From NCBI GenBank assembly GCA_001421175.1, contig LJKL01000010.1, positions 28,010 through 92,009 of the forward strand: 64,000 nucleotides of DNA, given 5' to 3'. The notes beneath the pieces are model-generated. The model saw only the letters and a list, made by a program, of their open reading frames with translations, ran no database searches and had not been told where the DNA came from. The position numbers were made by a program, and so were the translations under genes. This DNA comes from Methanomassiliicoccales archaeon RumEn M2 (lineage in GTDB: Archaea; Thermoplasmatota; Thermoplasmata; Methanomassiliicoccales; Methanomethylophilaceae). Shown here piece by piece: positions 35,636 to 45,999 of this stretch. Position 1 is the first letter of the stretch, and each line of letters begins with the position of its first letter.

Positions 35636-35649
35636 TCGGAGCTGATTCA

Positions 35650-35928
35650 ATGGCAGCGGCATCGACAGAAAGCAAACTTAAACAGATATCAAACGAATTG
35701 GAGGCACGTCTGGCTAATGACAGCGGCGTGCCGAGGAACATAAGGAAAGGAGCGAATGATGCGGTGGCCCTCCTTATGGACAAGCAGAAAGAAACCGATC
35801 TCAAGGTATCCAGTGCGATAAGCATCCTGGCAGACCTTTCCAACGACTCCAACATCCCCATGGATTCCTGGAGCGTAATAATGCAGATTCTCTCAGAGCT
35901 CGAGATGGTTCTGAAATCCCTCAACTGA
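35650..35928 (+). CDS. UPF0147 family protein
   Basis: 92 residues, all helical, with the RNIRKGANDAVALL and ISILADLSNDSNIP segments typical of the small archaeal UPF0147 family. Function unknown; members are highly conserved and often sit near informational genes. ATG preceded by a GGAGCTG ribosome site. Followed by a strong hairpin. Confidence 0.88.
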   Translation: MAAASTESKLKQISNELEARLANDSGVPRNIRKGANDAVALLMDKQKETDLKVSSAISILADLSNDSNIPMDSWSVIMQILSELEMVLKSLN

Positions 35929-35962
35929 TCCGCTGTTCCCGTGCACGGCCGTCATCAGGCAC

Positions 35963-35990
35963 CGGAGGCCCGGGCTCAAACCGGCCTCCG
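35963..35990. terminator. Hairpin between convergent UPF0147 and mntP genes
   Basis: CGGAGGCC (35963-35970) and GGCCTCCG (35983-35990) form a perfect 8-bp stem with a 12-nt loop, in the gap between two converging genes. It could serve both. No T-run follows, so the role in stopping transcription is uncertain. Confidence 0.45.
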
Positions 35991-36033
35991 ACGCTCATTC
36001 TCAGCATTCCCATCTGCGATACGGCTGTGTGCT

Positions 36034-36591
36034 TCAGAGGACCCCGAGATGCTCAATCAGGATCGCGGCGCCCATCACGATGAGTATGACCCCTCCGGCA
36101 AGCTCGGCCTTTGACTTGTATCTCGCGCCGAAGCGGTTGCCGATCTTGACTCCCAAAGCGGAAAGCAAGAAGGTCGTGATGCCTATCAGGATCACCACCG
36201 GCACAATATCCACATCAAGGAATGAGAGTCCCACCCCCACGGCCAGGGCATCGATGCTGCTTGCGATGGCGAGAGGGAGCATCGTCTTAGCCGCGAAGGA
36301 GGCATTCAGATCCTCGATGCCGTTCCCGGACTCGCGGATCATGTTGATGCCGATCAGTACCAGGAGCGTGAAGGCTATCCAGTGATCGATGCTCTCCACG
36401 GTCTCCCTGAAGCCGGTTCCCAGCAAGAATCCGAGCAGCGGCATCAGGGCCTGAGCGCCGCCGAACCACAGTCCCGCGAGGAGAAGATGCTTCGTCTCCA
36501 GTTCTTTCACGGAGAGGCCTTTGCACATCGCGATGGCGAAAGCATCCATGGAGAGGCCGACAGCCAGTAGCAGCAGTTCAACGGGATTCAT
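36034..36591 (-). CDS. mntP: Manganese efflux pump MntP
   Basis: About 185 residues from ATG 36591, with six predicted membrane helices. The GLSMDAFAIAMCKG motif near the N-terminus and ASSIDALAVGVGLS in the second half are the duplicated Asp-containing signatures of the MntP (DUF204) family, which exports Mn2+. The ribosome site is GGAGATCGG. Upstream, between it and guaAB, lies a GC-rich region able to fold strongly (36706-36780). Confidence 0.93.
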   Translation of the reverse strand: MNPVELLLLAVGLSMDAFAIAMCKGLSVKELETKHLLLAGLWFGGAQALMPLLGFLLGTGFRETVESIDHWIAFTLLVLIGINMIRESGNGIEDLNASFAAKTMLPLAIASSIDALAVGVGLSFLDVDIVPVVILIGITTFLLSALGVKIGNRFGARYKSKAELAGGVILIVMGAAILIEHLGVL

Positions 36592-36705
36592 CTTCCGATC
36601 TCCTCTGGAAAGCATTCATCGGAATAGTCTTTGCGATGTGCACCGCGTGTTTTTCCGATGCTTGAGGTCCGAAATCGCGTCTGCCTCGGCACGCTGATGG
36701 TAATC

Positions 36706-36780
36706 ACGGTACTCTCGTCCTCCCGCGGCCGCACCGCGGGTCACGGTCATCGTACCGCCCGCCGCTGAGGCGGGTACCGT
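36706..36780. other. Potential three-way-junction RNA fold upstream of mntP
   Basis: The outer stem ACGGTAC (36706-36712) with GTACCGT (36774-36780) encloses two hairpins: CCCGCGG/CCGCGGG (36722-36728 with 36734-36740) and CCCGCC/GGCGGG (36758-36763 with 36769-36774). All are exact. The region lies between guaAB and mntP, so on the minus strand it is the mntP leader or guaAB trailer. I recognise no riboswitch consensus; the strand and role are open. Confidence 0.4.
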
Positions 36781-36784
36781 CAGC

Positions 36785-37732
36785 TCACTCCCATTCTATT
36801 GTGCCGGGAGGCTTGTCCGTTATGTCGTAGACGACGCGGTTGATGTCCTCCATATCCGAGGTTATGCGCTTGGATATGGCGCTGAGCACGGATCCGGGGA
36901 TGTCCGCATGGGTGGCGGTCATGCCGTCTGCGGATTCCACAGCCCTCACGACAACGGTCTTGCCGTATGCCCTTTCGTCACCGCGCACGCCCACCGATCT
37001 CACGGGGAGCAGGACGGCGAAGTACTGCCAGGGCAATTTCATCTTACCAGCCTTCGCAGCCTTCTTTATCTCGTCCTCCACGATGAAGCAGGCTTCGCGC
37101 ACGGTCGCTATGTTCCCGGGGGTCACTTCCCCCAGGCACCTGACCGCAAGGGCGGGCCCCGGGAAGGGCTGTCTCTCCGACGATTTGACATTCAGCTTCC
37201 TGGCGACCTCTCTGACCTCCTCCTTGTAGAGGTCCTTCAGGGGCTCCACCAGCCCCATTCCGACGTCCTCCGGAAGACCTCCCACGTTGTGGTGGGACTT
37301 TATCGTCTTCTTGCCGTTGCCGCCGGATTCTATGCAGTCGGGGGCGATGGTCCCCTGCACCAGGTACCCGGCGCCGAAACCCTTCGCCTCCTTCTCGAAA
37401 ACACGTATGAACTTCTCCCCGATGGCCTTTCTCTTGGCCTCCGGGTCGGTTATGCCCTTCAGAGCTGCGAAGAACTCCTTCTGGGCATCGATGATCTTGA
37501 AGTTTATGCCGATCTCCGTCAGCATATCCCTGACCTCCTCAGGCTCATCCTTCCTCATCAGACCCGTGTTAACGAATATGGCCAGCAGATTCTTGCCAAG
37601 TGCCTTGCTCGCAAGAGCCGCGCAAACCATACTGTCCACTCCCCCGGAGACGGCAATAATTGCCTTCCCGTCGCCCACTTGGTCCTCCACTGCCTTTATT
37701 TTCTCGTTTATGAACGGTTCTGCCTTAAACAT
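36785..37732 (-). CDS. guaAB: GMP synthase, ATP-pyrophosphatase subunit (GuaAB)
   Basis: 315 residues. The PP-loop SGGVDSM near residue 30 activates XMP; the C-terminal dimerisation region has [11 protein letters not shown] and ends GTIEWE as in all GMP synthases. The glutamine amidotransferase part is absent, as expected in archaea, where it is a separate gene (not in the window). It overlaps the end of purE by 8 bases, forming a purine operon purE-guaAB. Confidence 0.96.
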   Translation of the reverse strand: MFKAEPFINEKIKAVEDQVGDGKAIIAVSGGVDSMVCAALASKALGKNLLAIFVNTGLMRKDEPEEVRDMLTEIGINFKIIDAQKEFFAALKGITDPEAKRKAIGEKFIRVFEKEAKGFGAGYLVQGTIAPDCIESGGNGKKTIKSHHNVGGLPEDVGMGLVEPLKDLYKEEVREVARKLNVKSSERQPFPGPALAVRCLGEVTPGNIATVREACFIVEDEIKKAAKAGKMKLPWQYFAVLLPVRSVGVRGDERAYGKTVVVRAVESADGMTATHADIPGSVLSAISKRITSDMEDINRVVYDITDKPPGTIEWE

Positions 37733-38198
37733 CCTTCTCTACCTCCGCAGAGTCCTTCCTGACCTTCTCCGCCATCTCCTCGCGGTATTCGGCCAGCTTC
37801 TTCTTGATATCCTTGTTGCCGACTGCGATTATCTGAGCAGCAAGCAGACCCGCGTTGTCCCCGCGGTCCAGTCCTACGGATGCGACAGGTATGCCGGGAG
37901 GCATCTGCACCACCGAGAGCAGGGCATCGAGGTTCATCTTCCCGCTGACCGGGACGCCTATCACGGGCGCCGAGGTAAGTGAAGCCACCACGCCGGGAAG
38001 CGCGGCGCTCATGCCTGCTATGGCGATGAACACGTCGGCTCCCGAGCTCCTGACGAGCTCGGCGACCCTGTCCGGGGTCCTGTGGGCTGATGCTACGGCA
38101 ACTGAATAATCCAGACCGAATCTCTTCAGAACGTCCGCAGCCTTCTCAGCGACCGGGAGGTCGCTCTTGCTGCCCATCAGAATCAAGACTTGGGTCAC
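37725..38198 (-). CDS. purE: N5-carboxyaminoimidazole ribonucleotide mutase PurE
   Basis: About 157 residues from GTG 38198 ([14 protein letters not shown]). Class I PurE motifs: [14 protein letters not shown] and [12 protein letters not shown]. It works in de novo purine synthesis, forming CAIR. An in-frame ATG at 38237 would add 13 residues lacking family similarity, so the GTG is preferred. Co-transcribed with guaAB. Confidence 0.93.
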   Translation of the reverse strand: MTQVLILMGSKSDLPVAEKAADVLKRFGLDYSVAVASAHRTPDRVAELVRSSGADVFIAIAGMSAALPGVVASLTSAPVIGVPVSGKMNLDALLSVVQMPPGIPVASVGLDRGDNAGLLAAQIIAVGNKDIKKKLAEYREEMAEKVRKDSAEVEKDV

Positions 38199-38375
38199 AT
38201 CGGAAAAACACACGACATAGGATATAAACCCTACCACTCGTCCGCATTATCTACAAAAAATATGGTATATGCGCTGCACATATGGGAAAGTTAAATAACA
38301 CCTACCTTATTCCACGTATGATGGCTCGGCCGTCCCGAAGGGATATGGCCGATGTTAGAAAAAGGAGAATAGAAA

Positions 38376-38678
38376 ATGGATTGGATGTCATTCTTGACAG
38401 TCGTCGTCTTCGTTTTCGCGCTGGTTATGCTCCTCGCGGGTGTATTCACGGCCTACTTCGGCAGCGGGAAAAGCAGAGTCGTGGGATTCGTCCTCCTCGC
38501 CACAGGTCTTATCGTTGGCGTGGTATGGGCATACTTGGTGGGATACAGTGACATTGCGCTCTTCGCCGATGTGGCAGCATGGGACGCAATTTACGAGGCA
38601 GCGGTCAACATAATCGCCGCTGCGATCGGTGCACTTGTCGCCGTCGGGATATTCCTCGTCGCTGTGATGAAGAGCTAA
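38376..38678 (+). CDS. Small membrane protein, three helices
   Basis: 100 residues with transmembrane helices at about 5-27, 35-55 and 73-97. Good ribosome site AAAGGAGAA and a promoter with BRE/TATA GGGAAAGTTAAATAA (38284-38298). The 5' leader contains a hairpin (GGCC-TCCC / GGGA-GGCC, about 38328-38349). A short GGGAG/CTCCC hairpin follows the stop. No family recognised. Confidence 0.7.
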   Translation: MDWMSFLTVVVFVFALVMLLAGVFTAYFGSGKSRVVGFVLLATGLIVGVVWAYLVGYSDIALFADVAAWDAIYEAAVNIIAAAIGALVAVGIFLVAVMKS

Positions 38679-38843
38679 ACGGGAGCTCGCCTCCCTTACC
38701 AAAACCTATTCCAGATTCTCTTCTTACGACCTCTGGCCATGGGAAGCCTCTTCTGACTCAATATATTAATATCAACGTAGGGTTTAAATATAAGTTCCTG
38801 TTTGACCTATTCAGCGGATAGATAAACCTATCTGTTGCGGAGG

Positions 38844-39102
38844 ATGGACATGGAATTTTTGGGTGTTGTCGCGGAATCTGATCCTAAAAAGATTGTCGTC
38901 CGCGGCGGGTCCCTGCCGGAGACGGGGGGATTCGGTGTTCGATTCTCGCAAGAGGAAGGTAGGTATCGTCAGAAGGGTCTTCGGTCCGGTGGACTCCCCG
39001 TACGTCTCCGTGACGTTACATGGGGAGCATGAGACCCCGGTCGGAGTTGAGATGTACTATTCAAAGGAGACCAAACATGGCAAAGGTAAGAGAAGGAGCT
39101 GA
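38844..39102 (+). CDS. gar1: H/ACA RNP component Gar1, one frameshift
   Basis: Starts ATG 38844 or 38850 (MEFLGVVAE). The first frame runs to GGSLPETG; a run of six G (38924-38929, one too many) throws it off, and the other frame continues [28 protein letters not shown] to 39102. Repaired length is about 85 residues. The IGKVDEIFGP-like strand [15 protein letters not shown] is the Gar1 core. Gar1 helps H/ACA RNPs release pseudouridylated rRNA. The gar1-tfb pairing is common in archaea; it overlaps tfb by 26 bases. TATA-like GGGTTTAAATATAAG at 38779-38793. Confidence 0.85.
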
Positions 39103-40009
39103 AGAGATAGAGGTGTGCTCCGAGTGCGGAAGCAAGCACCTCGTAAGGGATTACGAGAGAGGAGAACTTCTTTGCGAGGACTGCGGACTCGTGCTCGACG
39201 ACCAGCTCATAGACCAGGGTCCCGAATGGAGGGCCTTCGATGTGGAGCAGGGCGAGAAGAGGGCCCGTACCGGCGCTCCGATGACCTACACCATCCACGA
39301 CAAAGGTCTCTCGACCGAGATATCGTGGAAGAACAAGGACAGCTACGGCAAGAGCATACCCACCAGGAACAGGGCTCAGCTGTACAGGCTCAGGAAGTGG
39401 CAGAGAAGGATCCGTGTCTCGAATGCCACCGAGAGGAACCTGGCATTCGCGCTGTCCGAGTTGGACAGGATGGCGTCGTCCATGGGCCTGCCCAGGAATG
39501 TCAGGGAGACCGCCGCGATGATCTACCGCAAAGCGGTCAACAAGAATCTGATAAGAGGAAGATCTATCGAAGGCGTCGTGGCCGCATCCCTGTACGCAGC
39601 GTGCAGGCAGTGCGGTGTGCCCAGGACCCTGGACGAGGTCGCCGGCTCCAGCCGCGTAGGCAGGAAGGAGATCGGGCGCACCTACAGGTTCATGACCAGG
39701 GAGCTCAAGCTGAAGCTCCTGCCCACCAAGCCCCAGGACTACGTGCAGAGATTCTGCTCCGAGCTCAAGCTCAGCGGAGAGGTCCAGACGAAGGCGGCAG
39801 AGATCCTGAAGGACGCATCCGACAAGGAGCTCACATCCGGCCGCGGGCCCACGGGCGTTGCGGCGGCGGCCATCTACATCTCCTCGATCCTGTGCAACGA
39901 GCGCAGGACCCAGAGGGAAGTGGCCGATGTGGCGGGAGTGACCGAGGTCACCATAAGGAACCGTTACAAGGAGCTCACCGAGAAGCTCGGCATCGAGATC
40001 CAGCTGTGA
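39077..40009 (+). CDS. tfb: Transcription initiation factor TFB
   Basis: 310 residues from ATG 39077 ([10 protein letters not shown]). Zinc ribbon C-SEC-G...C-EDC-G (about residues 14-36), B-finger/B-linker region, then two cyclin-like repeats (about 120-210 and 215-308) whose last helix-turn-helix ([19 protein letters not shown]) reads the BRE. It recruits RNA polymerase to TATA-bound TBP. The frame extends to 39020, but the added residues lie inside gar1. Confidence 0.96.
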   Translation: MAKVREGAEEIEVCSECGSKHLVRDYERGELLCEDCGLVLDDQLIDQGPEWRAFDVEQGEKRARTGAPMTYTIHDKGLSTEISWKNKDSYGKSIPTRNRAQLYRLRKWQRRIRVSNATERNLAFALSELDRMASSMGLPRNVRETAAMIYRKAVNKNLIRGRSIEGVVAASLYAACRQCGVPRTLDEVAGSSRVGRKEIGRTYRFMTRELKLKLLPTKPQDYVQRFCSELKLSGEVQTKAAEILKDASDKELTSGRGPTGVAAAAIYISSILCNERRTQREVADVAGVTEVTIRNRYKELTEKLGIEIQL

Positions 40010-40018
40010 GCCGGTGGC

Positions 40019-41064
40019 TCACAGCCTAAACCACTTAAAAACAACATATTCTATTTTGTCGGTGACGCAGCAGAAGACCATCTCCTTCTTAACGCCCCCG
40101 GCTATCCTCACGGCTCTGGACACTTCAGGCCAGGCCATGGGCGAATCCCCGGATATCGCATGTGCCAGATATCTCGCGTGCCGTTCGTCCGGAGATTTCT
40201 CGTACATCCTGAAATGTGTTCCGTACTTGAACCCGGTCTTGACGATCAGGCCCTTCTCCCTCAGGTCCTCGTAAGCTCTCAGTCTGAGGTAGAACTCATC
40301 CTGGGTCTTTTCACCGTGCTCTATGAGGGCGCTCAGGGATATCGGTTCCCCAGCAGCATCCCGCACGGCGAGGCCCCCCTTCCTCATGAGATAGCAGCTC
40401 TCTATCAGGGAGAGCTGCAGCATGTTCTGTATGTCCTTGCCGAAGAACCCGAATCCCTTCAGCCTGTCCGCGTCCTCCTTCCTGAAGACGAAGACCCTGT
40501 CACGTATCATCTTGCCTTCCACGCATACGTCGGCGTTCATCGCGACACTGCCGTTCACGTTCTCCTCGGACATGATGTAGTATGTCAGGTCGCCCTCCTC
40601 GTCAACCACGCCGTAGAGCAGTTTCTTGCCCTTCTTCGCGGTCTCGGCGATCTCCCTCCTGAAGTCGGCAGGATGCATGGCCGATCTCTCGGAGACGGCT
40701 CTCACGAGATATGCGGGCCGGGAGCTGCTCATGGTCTCGCCGCGGGGGAAGACGGACATATCGAAGCTGCCCGTCTCCATCTTCACCACGAACCCGCGCT
40801 GGCGGATGTCCCGGTAGACCATGTACTTGATGTCGAATTCGTCATACTTCCCGGAAGAGTAGTCGAAGAGCTCAGGAAGGTGATCTCCGTCTCTTCGGAG
40901 GTCACCCGGATGCGCCCCGTCTCCAGCAGGTACGTGGCCTCGATCAGGTCCAGTTCCAGGCCGCCTCCGCTCAGGGGGTAACCGTAATTGCCCCTGTTGT
41001 AGATCTGGCAGCCTTCCTTCTGGTCCCCGATGACCACCGCGTCGTCCCTGAGCTCTCCCGGCAT
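40019..41064 (-). CDS. endA: tRNA-splicing endonuclease EndA, one frameshift
   Basis: A two-repeat archaeal endonuclease that cuts tRNA introns at bulge-helix-bulge motifs. The N-terminal repeat (from 41064) runs to TSEETEITFL. Near 40873 one base is missing, after which the frame continues ELFDYSSGKYDEFDIKY. The C-terminal repeat carries the catalytic set: Tyr in GFKYGTHFRMYE, His in DERHARYLAHA and a Lys near the end. Repaired length is about 348 residues, right for the dimeric type. Confidence 0.9.
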
Positions 41065-41098
41065 CGACTGCTTGTACCGATACTGCGTATTTATTGAT

Positions 41099-42417
41099 TC
41101 ACACCGAGGACTCCTCCAGTTTGCCGGACAGGAACTTCTCGTATCCGTTCAGATCCAGCAGCCCGTGTCCCGACAGGCAGAACACTATGGTCCTTTCCTC
41201 CTTGGCGGCCTTGTACTCCAGAGCCTTGTCGATGGCGGCCTTGATCGCATGGCAAGACTCGGGCGCGGCGATTATCCCCTCCGTCTCAGCGAAGATCTTC
41301 CCCGCGCGGAACGTATCCGGCTGGCTGTAGGACCTGGCGGTCATGAGGCCCTGGTCCAGGGCCGCCGACACCAGCGGAGCCATGCCGTGGTATCTCAGCC
41401 CGCCCGCATGGACGGGACTGGGTATGAAGTCGTGGCCCATGGTGTACATCATGAGCTCCGGGGTGTATCCTCCCGTGTCACCGAGATCGTATTTGTATTT
41501 CCCGGAGGTCATGCTCGGTGCCGCATCGGATTCGGCGGCGAGGAACTCGCAGTCGGTCTTCCCCCTGATCTTCCTGCCCATCATCGGGAAGGCGAACCCG
41601 GCGAAGTTTGACCCTCCTCCAGCGCATGCGATCATGCAGTCCGGCTCTATCTCGCCGATCTTCATCTGCTCGATGGTCTCCAGACCTATGACGGTCTGGT
41701 GGAGCATCACATGGTTCAGCACGCTGCCCAGGGCGTATTTGGTGTTCTTGTGGTTGATGGCCATGTCGCACGCTTCCGAGATGGCTATCCCGAGGGAGCC
41801 CACGGTGCCGGGCATGGCCTTCAGGACCTTCCTGCCGTACTCCGTCTGATCGGAGGGGGACGCATGGACCGTTGCGTTGTACATGTTCATGACGGTCTTC
41901 CTGGCAGGCTTCTGGTCGTAGCTGCCTCTGACCATGAACACCGTGCACCCTATGCCGAACAGGTTGCATGACATGGCCAAAGCGGTTCCCCATTGCCCTG
42001 CGCCCGTCTCGGTTGTAAGGTTCTCGATGCCGTCCTTCATGTTGTAGTATGCCTGTGCCAAAGCGGTATTCCCTTTGTGGCTGCCGAGGGGCTCATGTCC
42101 TCCCTTTTGAAGTAGATCTTCGCAGGGGTCTTGAGATACCTCTCCAGGCGGTACGCTCTCTGAAGGGGCGCCGGTCTGTTCAGATAGATGAGATTCTCCC
42201 TGACCTCCTCCGGTATCCGTATGTGCTTCTCCAGACTGAGCTCCTGTTTCAGTATGGAATCGCAGAACAGGGGTGACAGATCCTCAGGGCCTGCAGGCTT
42301 CCCCGTACGCGGATTCATGGGGGGTGCCGGCAGCTTCGGAAGGTCCGCCGCCAGGTTATACCATTTCTTCGGAATGTCTTCGGGACCCAGGCGAATAGCT
42401 GCGTCTTTTGGAATCAT
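41099..42417 (-). CDS. trpB2: Tryptophan synthase beta-like TrpB2, one frameshift
   Basis: A PLP enzyme making tryptophan from indole and serine. The N-terminal piece (from 42417) ends in YFKREDMSPS. Near 42085-42088 one base is missing, and the other frame gives GSHKGNTALAQAYYN (PLP lysine in SHKGN), then TETGAGQWG and the GGGSNFAGF phosphate site. Repaired length is about 439 residues. The longer N-terminus and lone position, away from trpA, fit TrpB2 rather than TrpB1. The promoter holds a TRP-box-like TGTACA. Confidence 0.92.
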
Positions 42418-42473
42418 GAATAAGGGATTTACCGTATTTGTATTTGTATCTTTTGTTCATTGTTGTATATTTA

Positions 42474-42479
42474 TGTACA
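42474..42479 (-). promoter_or_regulatory. TRP-box-like palindrome overlapping the trpB2 promoter
   Basis: TGTACA directly adjoins the TATA-like ACATAAATATAC (minus strand) about 57 bases before the trpB2 start. In Methanothermobacter, TrpY represses trpB2 through a TGTACA box at the BRE/TATA. A six-base site can arise by chance, so confidence is modest. Confidence 0.4.
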
Positions 42480-42605
42480 ATAATGCTTTTTTAGATGATA
42501 TACGGAGACGGAAGAATTTTTGACGGGGCACCGTGCGCGCATGAACGGAACGGGTTCTCCGCGACACTCCTTTTTCTTGGGAATTCATAGTCAATATTCA
42601 AAACA

Positions 42606-42657
42606 TTTAAATAGAAGGACAAACCAATATATGGTTATGAACTCAAGGTTGACAACC
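42606..42657 (+). promoter_or_regulatory. Promoter and paired palindromes before the regulator-CDC48-Hsp20 operon
   Basis: TATA box TTTAAATA (42606-42613) is followed by two palindromes sharing the half-site AACC/GGTT: AACCA-atata-TGGTT (42622-42636) and GGTTGaCAACC (42647-42657). The first lies between TATA and the expected start site, the second in the short leader. They are candidate sites for the ArsR-like protein encoded first in the operon. Confidence 0.5.
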
Positions 42658-42667
42658 GAGGGATAAC

Positions 42668-43273
42668 ATGAACGACCTGGATACGCTGCTTTCGATAATT
42701 GAGAACCCGACGAGGAGGAAGATACTCGGAGCCCTTGTGCGCGAGCCGCACTATCCCTTCCAGCTATCGAAGGCGCTGGGCATAAGCCAGCAGGCGGTCA
42801 TGAAGAATCTTTCCGTGATGGAGAGAGAAGGACTCGTCGTCAGCTACCGGGAGGCCAGCAGCATAGGTCCCACAAGGATAGTGTACGAGCCTAACGCGGA
42901 GTTCACCCTGGTAATGGACATGCGCAGCGGCATGTTCAGAACCAGGCTAGTCTTCCCGAACGGGGAGGAGAGGCCGCCGGCAGACCGGGAGGAGTACGGC
43001 CTGGAGGAGGCCAGGAGGATGATCTCCGGGATAGATGCGGAACTGGGGGACCTGGAGCGCAGACGCCTGGAGCTGGTGAGGGAGAGGGAGAGCATCATGC
43101 AGTCCACCCTGTCAAAAGCGGAGGACGGGGACAGGAGCATGCTGTACGAGATGCTGGATTCACCGGATGCGTCCCCCGCCGAGATATCGGCGAGGATGAA
43201 GAAGGGCGCTGACAGGACAGAGGATACGATAATACCGAGAGAAAGGAAAATGAGGATAAAGGAGGTAGTGTGA
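42668..43273 (+). CDS. ArsR-like winged-helix regulator
   Basis: 201 residues. Residues 1-80 are a winged helix ([14 protein letters not shown], then [27 protein letters not shown]). The middle has VYEPN and MRSGMF strands, and residues about 115-150 form a coiled coil likely for dimerisation. No metal cysteines. It sits one base before cdc48 and shares its promoter, an arrangement seen in Thermoplasmatota; control of the CDC48-Hsp20 stress operon is the natural inference. Confidence 0.82.
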   Translation: MNDLDTLLSIIENPTRRKILGALVREPHYPFQLSKALGISQQAVMKNLSVMEREGLVVSYREASSIGPTRIVYEPNAEFTLVMDMRSGMFRTRLVFPNGEERPPADREEYGLEEARRMISGIDAELGDLERRRLELVRERESIMQSTLSKAEDGDRSMLYEMLDSPDASPAEISARMKKGADRTEDTIIPRERKMRIKEVV

Positions 43274-43274
43274 A

Positions 43275-45434
43275 ATGGCTAAGGACAAAGCATTGAAGGT
43301 CGCCGAGCTGAAGCCCGGAGAGACGGGAAGGGGAGTATCCCGTATAGACCCGGAGCTGATGGACATCCTGGGTCTGAAGGTCGGGGACATCATACAGATC
43401 GACGGCACGAAGAAGACCGCGGTGAAGGTGCTCAGGGGAGGTCCCGAGGACGCCAACCGCGGCATCATCAGGATAGACGGGTCCACAAGGCGGAACGCCG
43501 GGGTGGGCATAGACGACAGAGTGGACATAAAGAAGATCACCGCGAAGAACGCGACCAAGATCACGTTCTCCCCGACAGAGCAGCTGAGGCTACAGGGCGG
43601 GGAGGAGTTCCTGCGTCAGAACATGGAGGGTCGCGTATTCGCGAAGGGCGACGCCGTCACTCTGAATGTGATGGGGAACAAGATAGACCTCATGGTCACA
43701 TCCTTCGCCCCCACGGGCGACGCCGCCATGATGATGGCAGATACGGAGGTGAAGATCTCCGATAAGCCCGCGGACAAGGCGGCGGATGTGCCGCAGGTGT
43801 CCTATGACGACATAGGAGGACTGGGGGACGAGGTCCACAAGCTGAGGGAGATGGTGGAGCTGCCGCTCAAGCACCCCGAGCTTTTCAAGAGGCTCGGGGT
43901 CGAGGCGCCCAAGGGGGTGCTGCTCCACGGGCCTCCGGGCACCGGGAAGACGATGCTGGCGAAGGCCGTTGCCGGGGAGACCAGCAGCAACTTCATCTCC
44001 ATAGGCGGGCCGGAGATCATGAGCAAGTTCTACGGAGAGTCCGAGGGCAAGCTCAGGGAGATCTTCCAGGAGGCCGAGGAGAATGCGCCGAGCATCATAT
44101 TCATCGACGAGATAGACAGCATAGCGCCCAAGCGCGACGAGGTCACCGGCGAGACGGAGAGGCGCATAGTGGCTCAGCTGCTCTCCCTGATGGACGGACT
44201 GAAGTCCAGGGGCAAGGTGGTGGTCATAGGTGCCACCAACAGACCCAACTCCATCGACGAGGCGCTGCGCAGGCCCGGAAGATTCGACCGCGAGATAGAG
44301 ATAAAGATCCCGGACAGGAACGGGCGCCTGGAGATACTGCAGATCCACACCAAGGGGATGCCCCTCACGGAGGATGTGGACCTGGAGGAGCTGGCGGACA
44401 AGACCCACGGGTACGCCGGTGCGGACCTGTCCGCACTGACCAAGGAGGCTGCCATGGCAGCCCTGCGCAGGGTGCTGCCTGACATCAACATGGAGATGGA
44501 CGAGGTATCCGCCGAGGTGCTCAACAAGATCAACGTGGTGAGGGATGATTTCAGGGAAGCACTGAAGGGAATGCAGCCCTCCACCATGAGAGAGGTGCTG
44601 ATCGAGAAGCCCAACATAAAGTGGGAGAACATCGGCGCCCTCGAGGATGCGAAGCAGGAGCTGAAGGAGGCCGTCGAGTGGCCTCTGAAGTACGGAAGGG
44701 TCTTCGAGCACATGGGAGCGAAGCCCCCGAAGGGCATACTGCTGTACGGACCGCCGGGCACCGGGAAGACGATGCTGGCTAAGGCCGTTGCCACTGAGTC
44801 GGAAGCGAACTTCATAGCCGTCAAGGGCCCGGAGTTCCTGAGCAAGTGGGTGGGGGAGTCCGAGAAGGCGGTGAGGGAGACGTTCAGGAAGGCGAGGCAG
44901 GCATCCCCCTGTGTGATCTTCATGGACGAGATCGACTCGATAACGCCGGAGAGGGGCGCATCCCACGGTGACAGTAACGTCACCGAGAGGGTGATATCCC
45001 AGATACTCACGGAGATGGACGGGCTGGAGGTCCTGAACGACGTGGTCGTCATAGCGGCCACCAACAGGCCGGACATCATGGACCAGGCCCTGCTGCGACC
45101 CGGAAGGTTTGACAAGAGCATATACATCGGCCTTCCGGACAAGGAGTCCAGGGAGAAGATCTTCGGGATACACACGGCAGGCAAGCCTCTGGCAGACGAC
45201 GTGAAGCTCTCGGAGCTTGCGGATAAGACGGAGGGATACACGGGAGCGGATATAGGGGCTATAGTGAACGAGGCCGTCATGGCATCCGTGAGGAGGATCG
45301 TCAGGGACGGAACGGTTACCGAGGGCGAGATAAAGACGTCCAAGGTGACCAAGGCTGACTTCGAAGCGGCCATCGAGAAGATGGGCCCCAAGTCCAGGGA
45401 CAAGCTGAAGGAGTACGGCAAGGAGAAACAGTGA
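43275..45434 (+). CDS. cdc48: AAA ATPase CDC48/VAT
   Basis: 719 residues: an N domain (double-psi barrel plus four-stranded barrel, about 1-160) and two AAA modules, each with P-loop [15 protein letters not shown] (starting near 217 and 494), DEIDSI Walker B and a second region of homology. It unfolds proteins and may feed the proteasome. No C-terminal HbYX motif (ends YGKEKQ), unlike some VATs. Second gene of the regulator-CDC48-Hsp20 operon. Confidence 0.97.
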   Translation: MAKDKALKVAELKPGETGRGVSRIDPELMDILGLKVGDIIQIDGTKKTAVKVLRGGPEDANRGIIRIDGSTRRNAGVGIDDRVDIKKITAKNATKITFSPTEQLRLQGGEEFLRQNMEGRVFAKGDAVTLNVMGNKIDLMVTSFAPTGDAAMMMADTEVKISDKPADKAADVPQVSYDDIGGLGDEVHKLREMVELPLKHPELFKRLGVEAPKGVLLHGPPGTGKTMLAKAVAGETSSNFISIGGPEIMSKFYGESEGKLREIFQEAEENAPSIIFIDEIDSIAPKRDEVTGETERRIVAQLLSLMDGLKSRGKVVVIGATNRPNSIDEALRRPGRFDREIEIKIPDRNGRLEILQIHTKGMPLTEDVDLEELADKTHGYAGADLSALTKEAAMAALRRVLPDINMEMDEVSAEVLNKINVVRDDFREALKGMQPSTMREVLIEKPNIKWENIGALEDAKQELKEAVEWPLKYGRVFEHMGAKPPKGILLYGPPGTGKTMLAKAVATESEANFIAVKGPEFLSKWVGESEKAVRETFRKARQASPCVIFMDEIDSITPERGASHGDSNVTERVISQILTEMDGLEVLNDVVVIAATNRPDIMDQALLRPGRFDKSIYIGLPDKESREKIFGIHTAGKPLADDVKLSELADKTEGYTGADIGAIVNEAVMASVRRIVRDGTVTEGEIKTSKVTKADFEAAIEKMGPKSRDKLKEYGKEKQ

Positions 45435-45444
45435 GGTGAGAGAC

Positions 45445-45912
45445 ATGATAGACATATGGAGCGACTGGGAGAGCCTCTTCAGGAACTTCGATAAGAGGTT
45501 CAAGGAGATGCTCTCGGAGGCGGGGGATAACGTGAGGACGTACGGCTACACGATGTACCAGGGTCCCGACGGGGTGCCCCACGTCAGGGAATTCGGCAAC
45601 GCCGTGGGGGAGTACACCCCATTGCCGGCCGGAACAAGGGAGCCCTTCACCGACGTGACAAGGGAGGGCGATAAGGTCCACGTGACCGTGGAGCTCCCTG
45701 GAGTGAGGAAGGAGGATATCGACCTGGAGGTGACGGACAGCACCCTGTCGGTATCGGTGGACACGGAGAGCAAGAAGTTCGCGAAGAGCGTCGCGCTTCC
45801 CTGCGATGTGAAGTCCGATACGGCCAAGGCGGAGTACAATAACGGTATCCTGGAGGTCGTGATGGAATCCAAGAAATCGTCCCCGAAGGGGAAGAAGGTA
45901 AGGATCGACTGA
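45445..45912 (+). CDS. Small heat shock protein Hsp20
   Basis: About 155 residues from ATG 45445 (GTGAG ribosome site). The alpha-crystallin domain occupies about 65-150 ([22 protein letters not shown] and the A-x-x-x-NGILEV motif). A holdase that binds unfolding proteins, fitting its place after cdc48. A strong hairpin follows. Confidence 0.92.
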   Translation: MIDIWSDWESLFRNFDKRFKEMLSEAGDNVRTYGYTMYQGPDGVPHVREFGNAVGEYTPLPAGTREPFTDVTREGDKVHVTVELPGVRKEDIDLEVTDSTLSVSVDTESKKFAKSVALPCDVKSDTAKAEYNNGILEVVMESKKSSPKGKKVRID

Positions 45913-45921
45913 TGCCGGTTC

Positions 45922-45941
45922 GGGCGGGCCTGCGCCCGCCC
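45922..45941 (+). terminator. Terminator hairpin after hsp20
   Basis: GGGCGGGC (45922-45929) and GCCCGCCC (45934-45941) form a perfect 8-bp GC stem with a 4-nt loop, 10 bases past the stop. No clear T-run follows directly. Confidence 0.6.
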
Positions 45942-45999
45942 CCTTCAAACATAAAAATTCCTTCAGTTATATTTAGTTGAGAGTTGCTTATCGGCCAAT

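Noticed and set aside
36690..36770. GCTGATGG and CTGA motifs as a second C/D box sRNA
   Set aside because: Box C is imperfect, boxes C'/D' are missing and the spacing is wrong.
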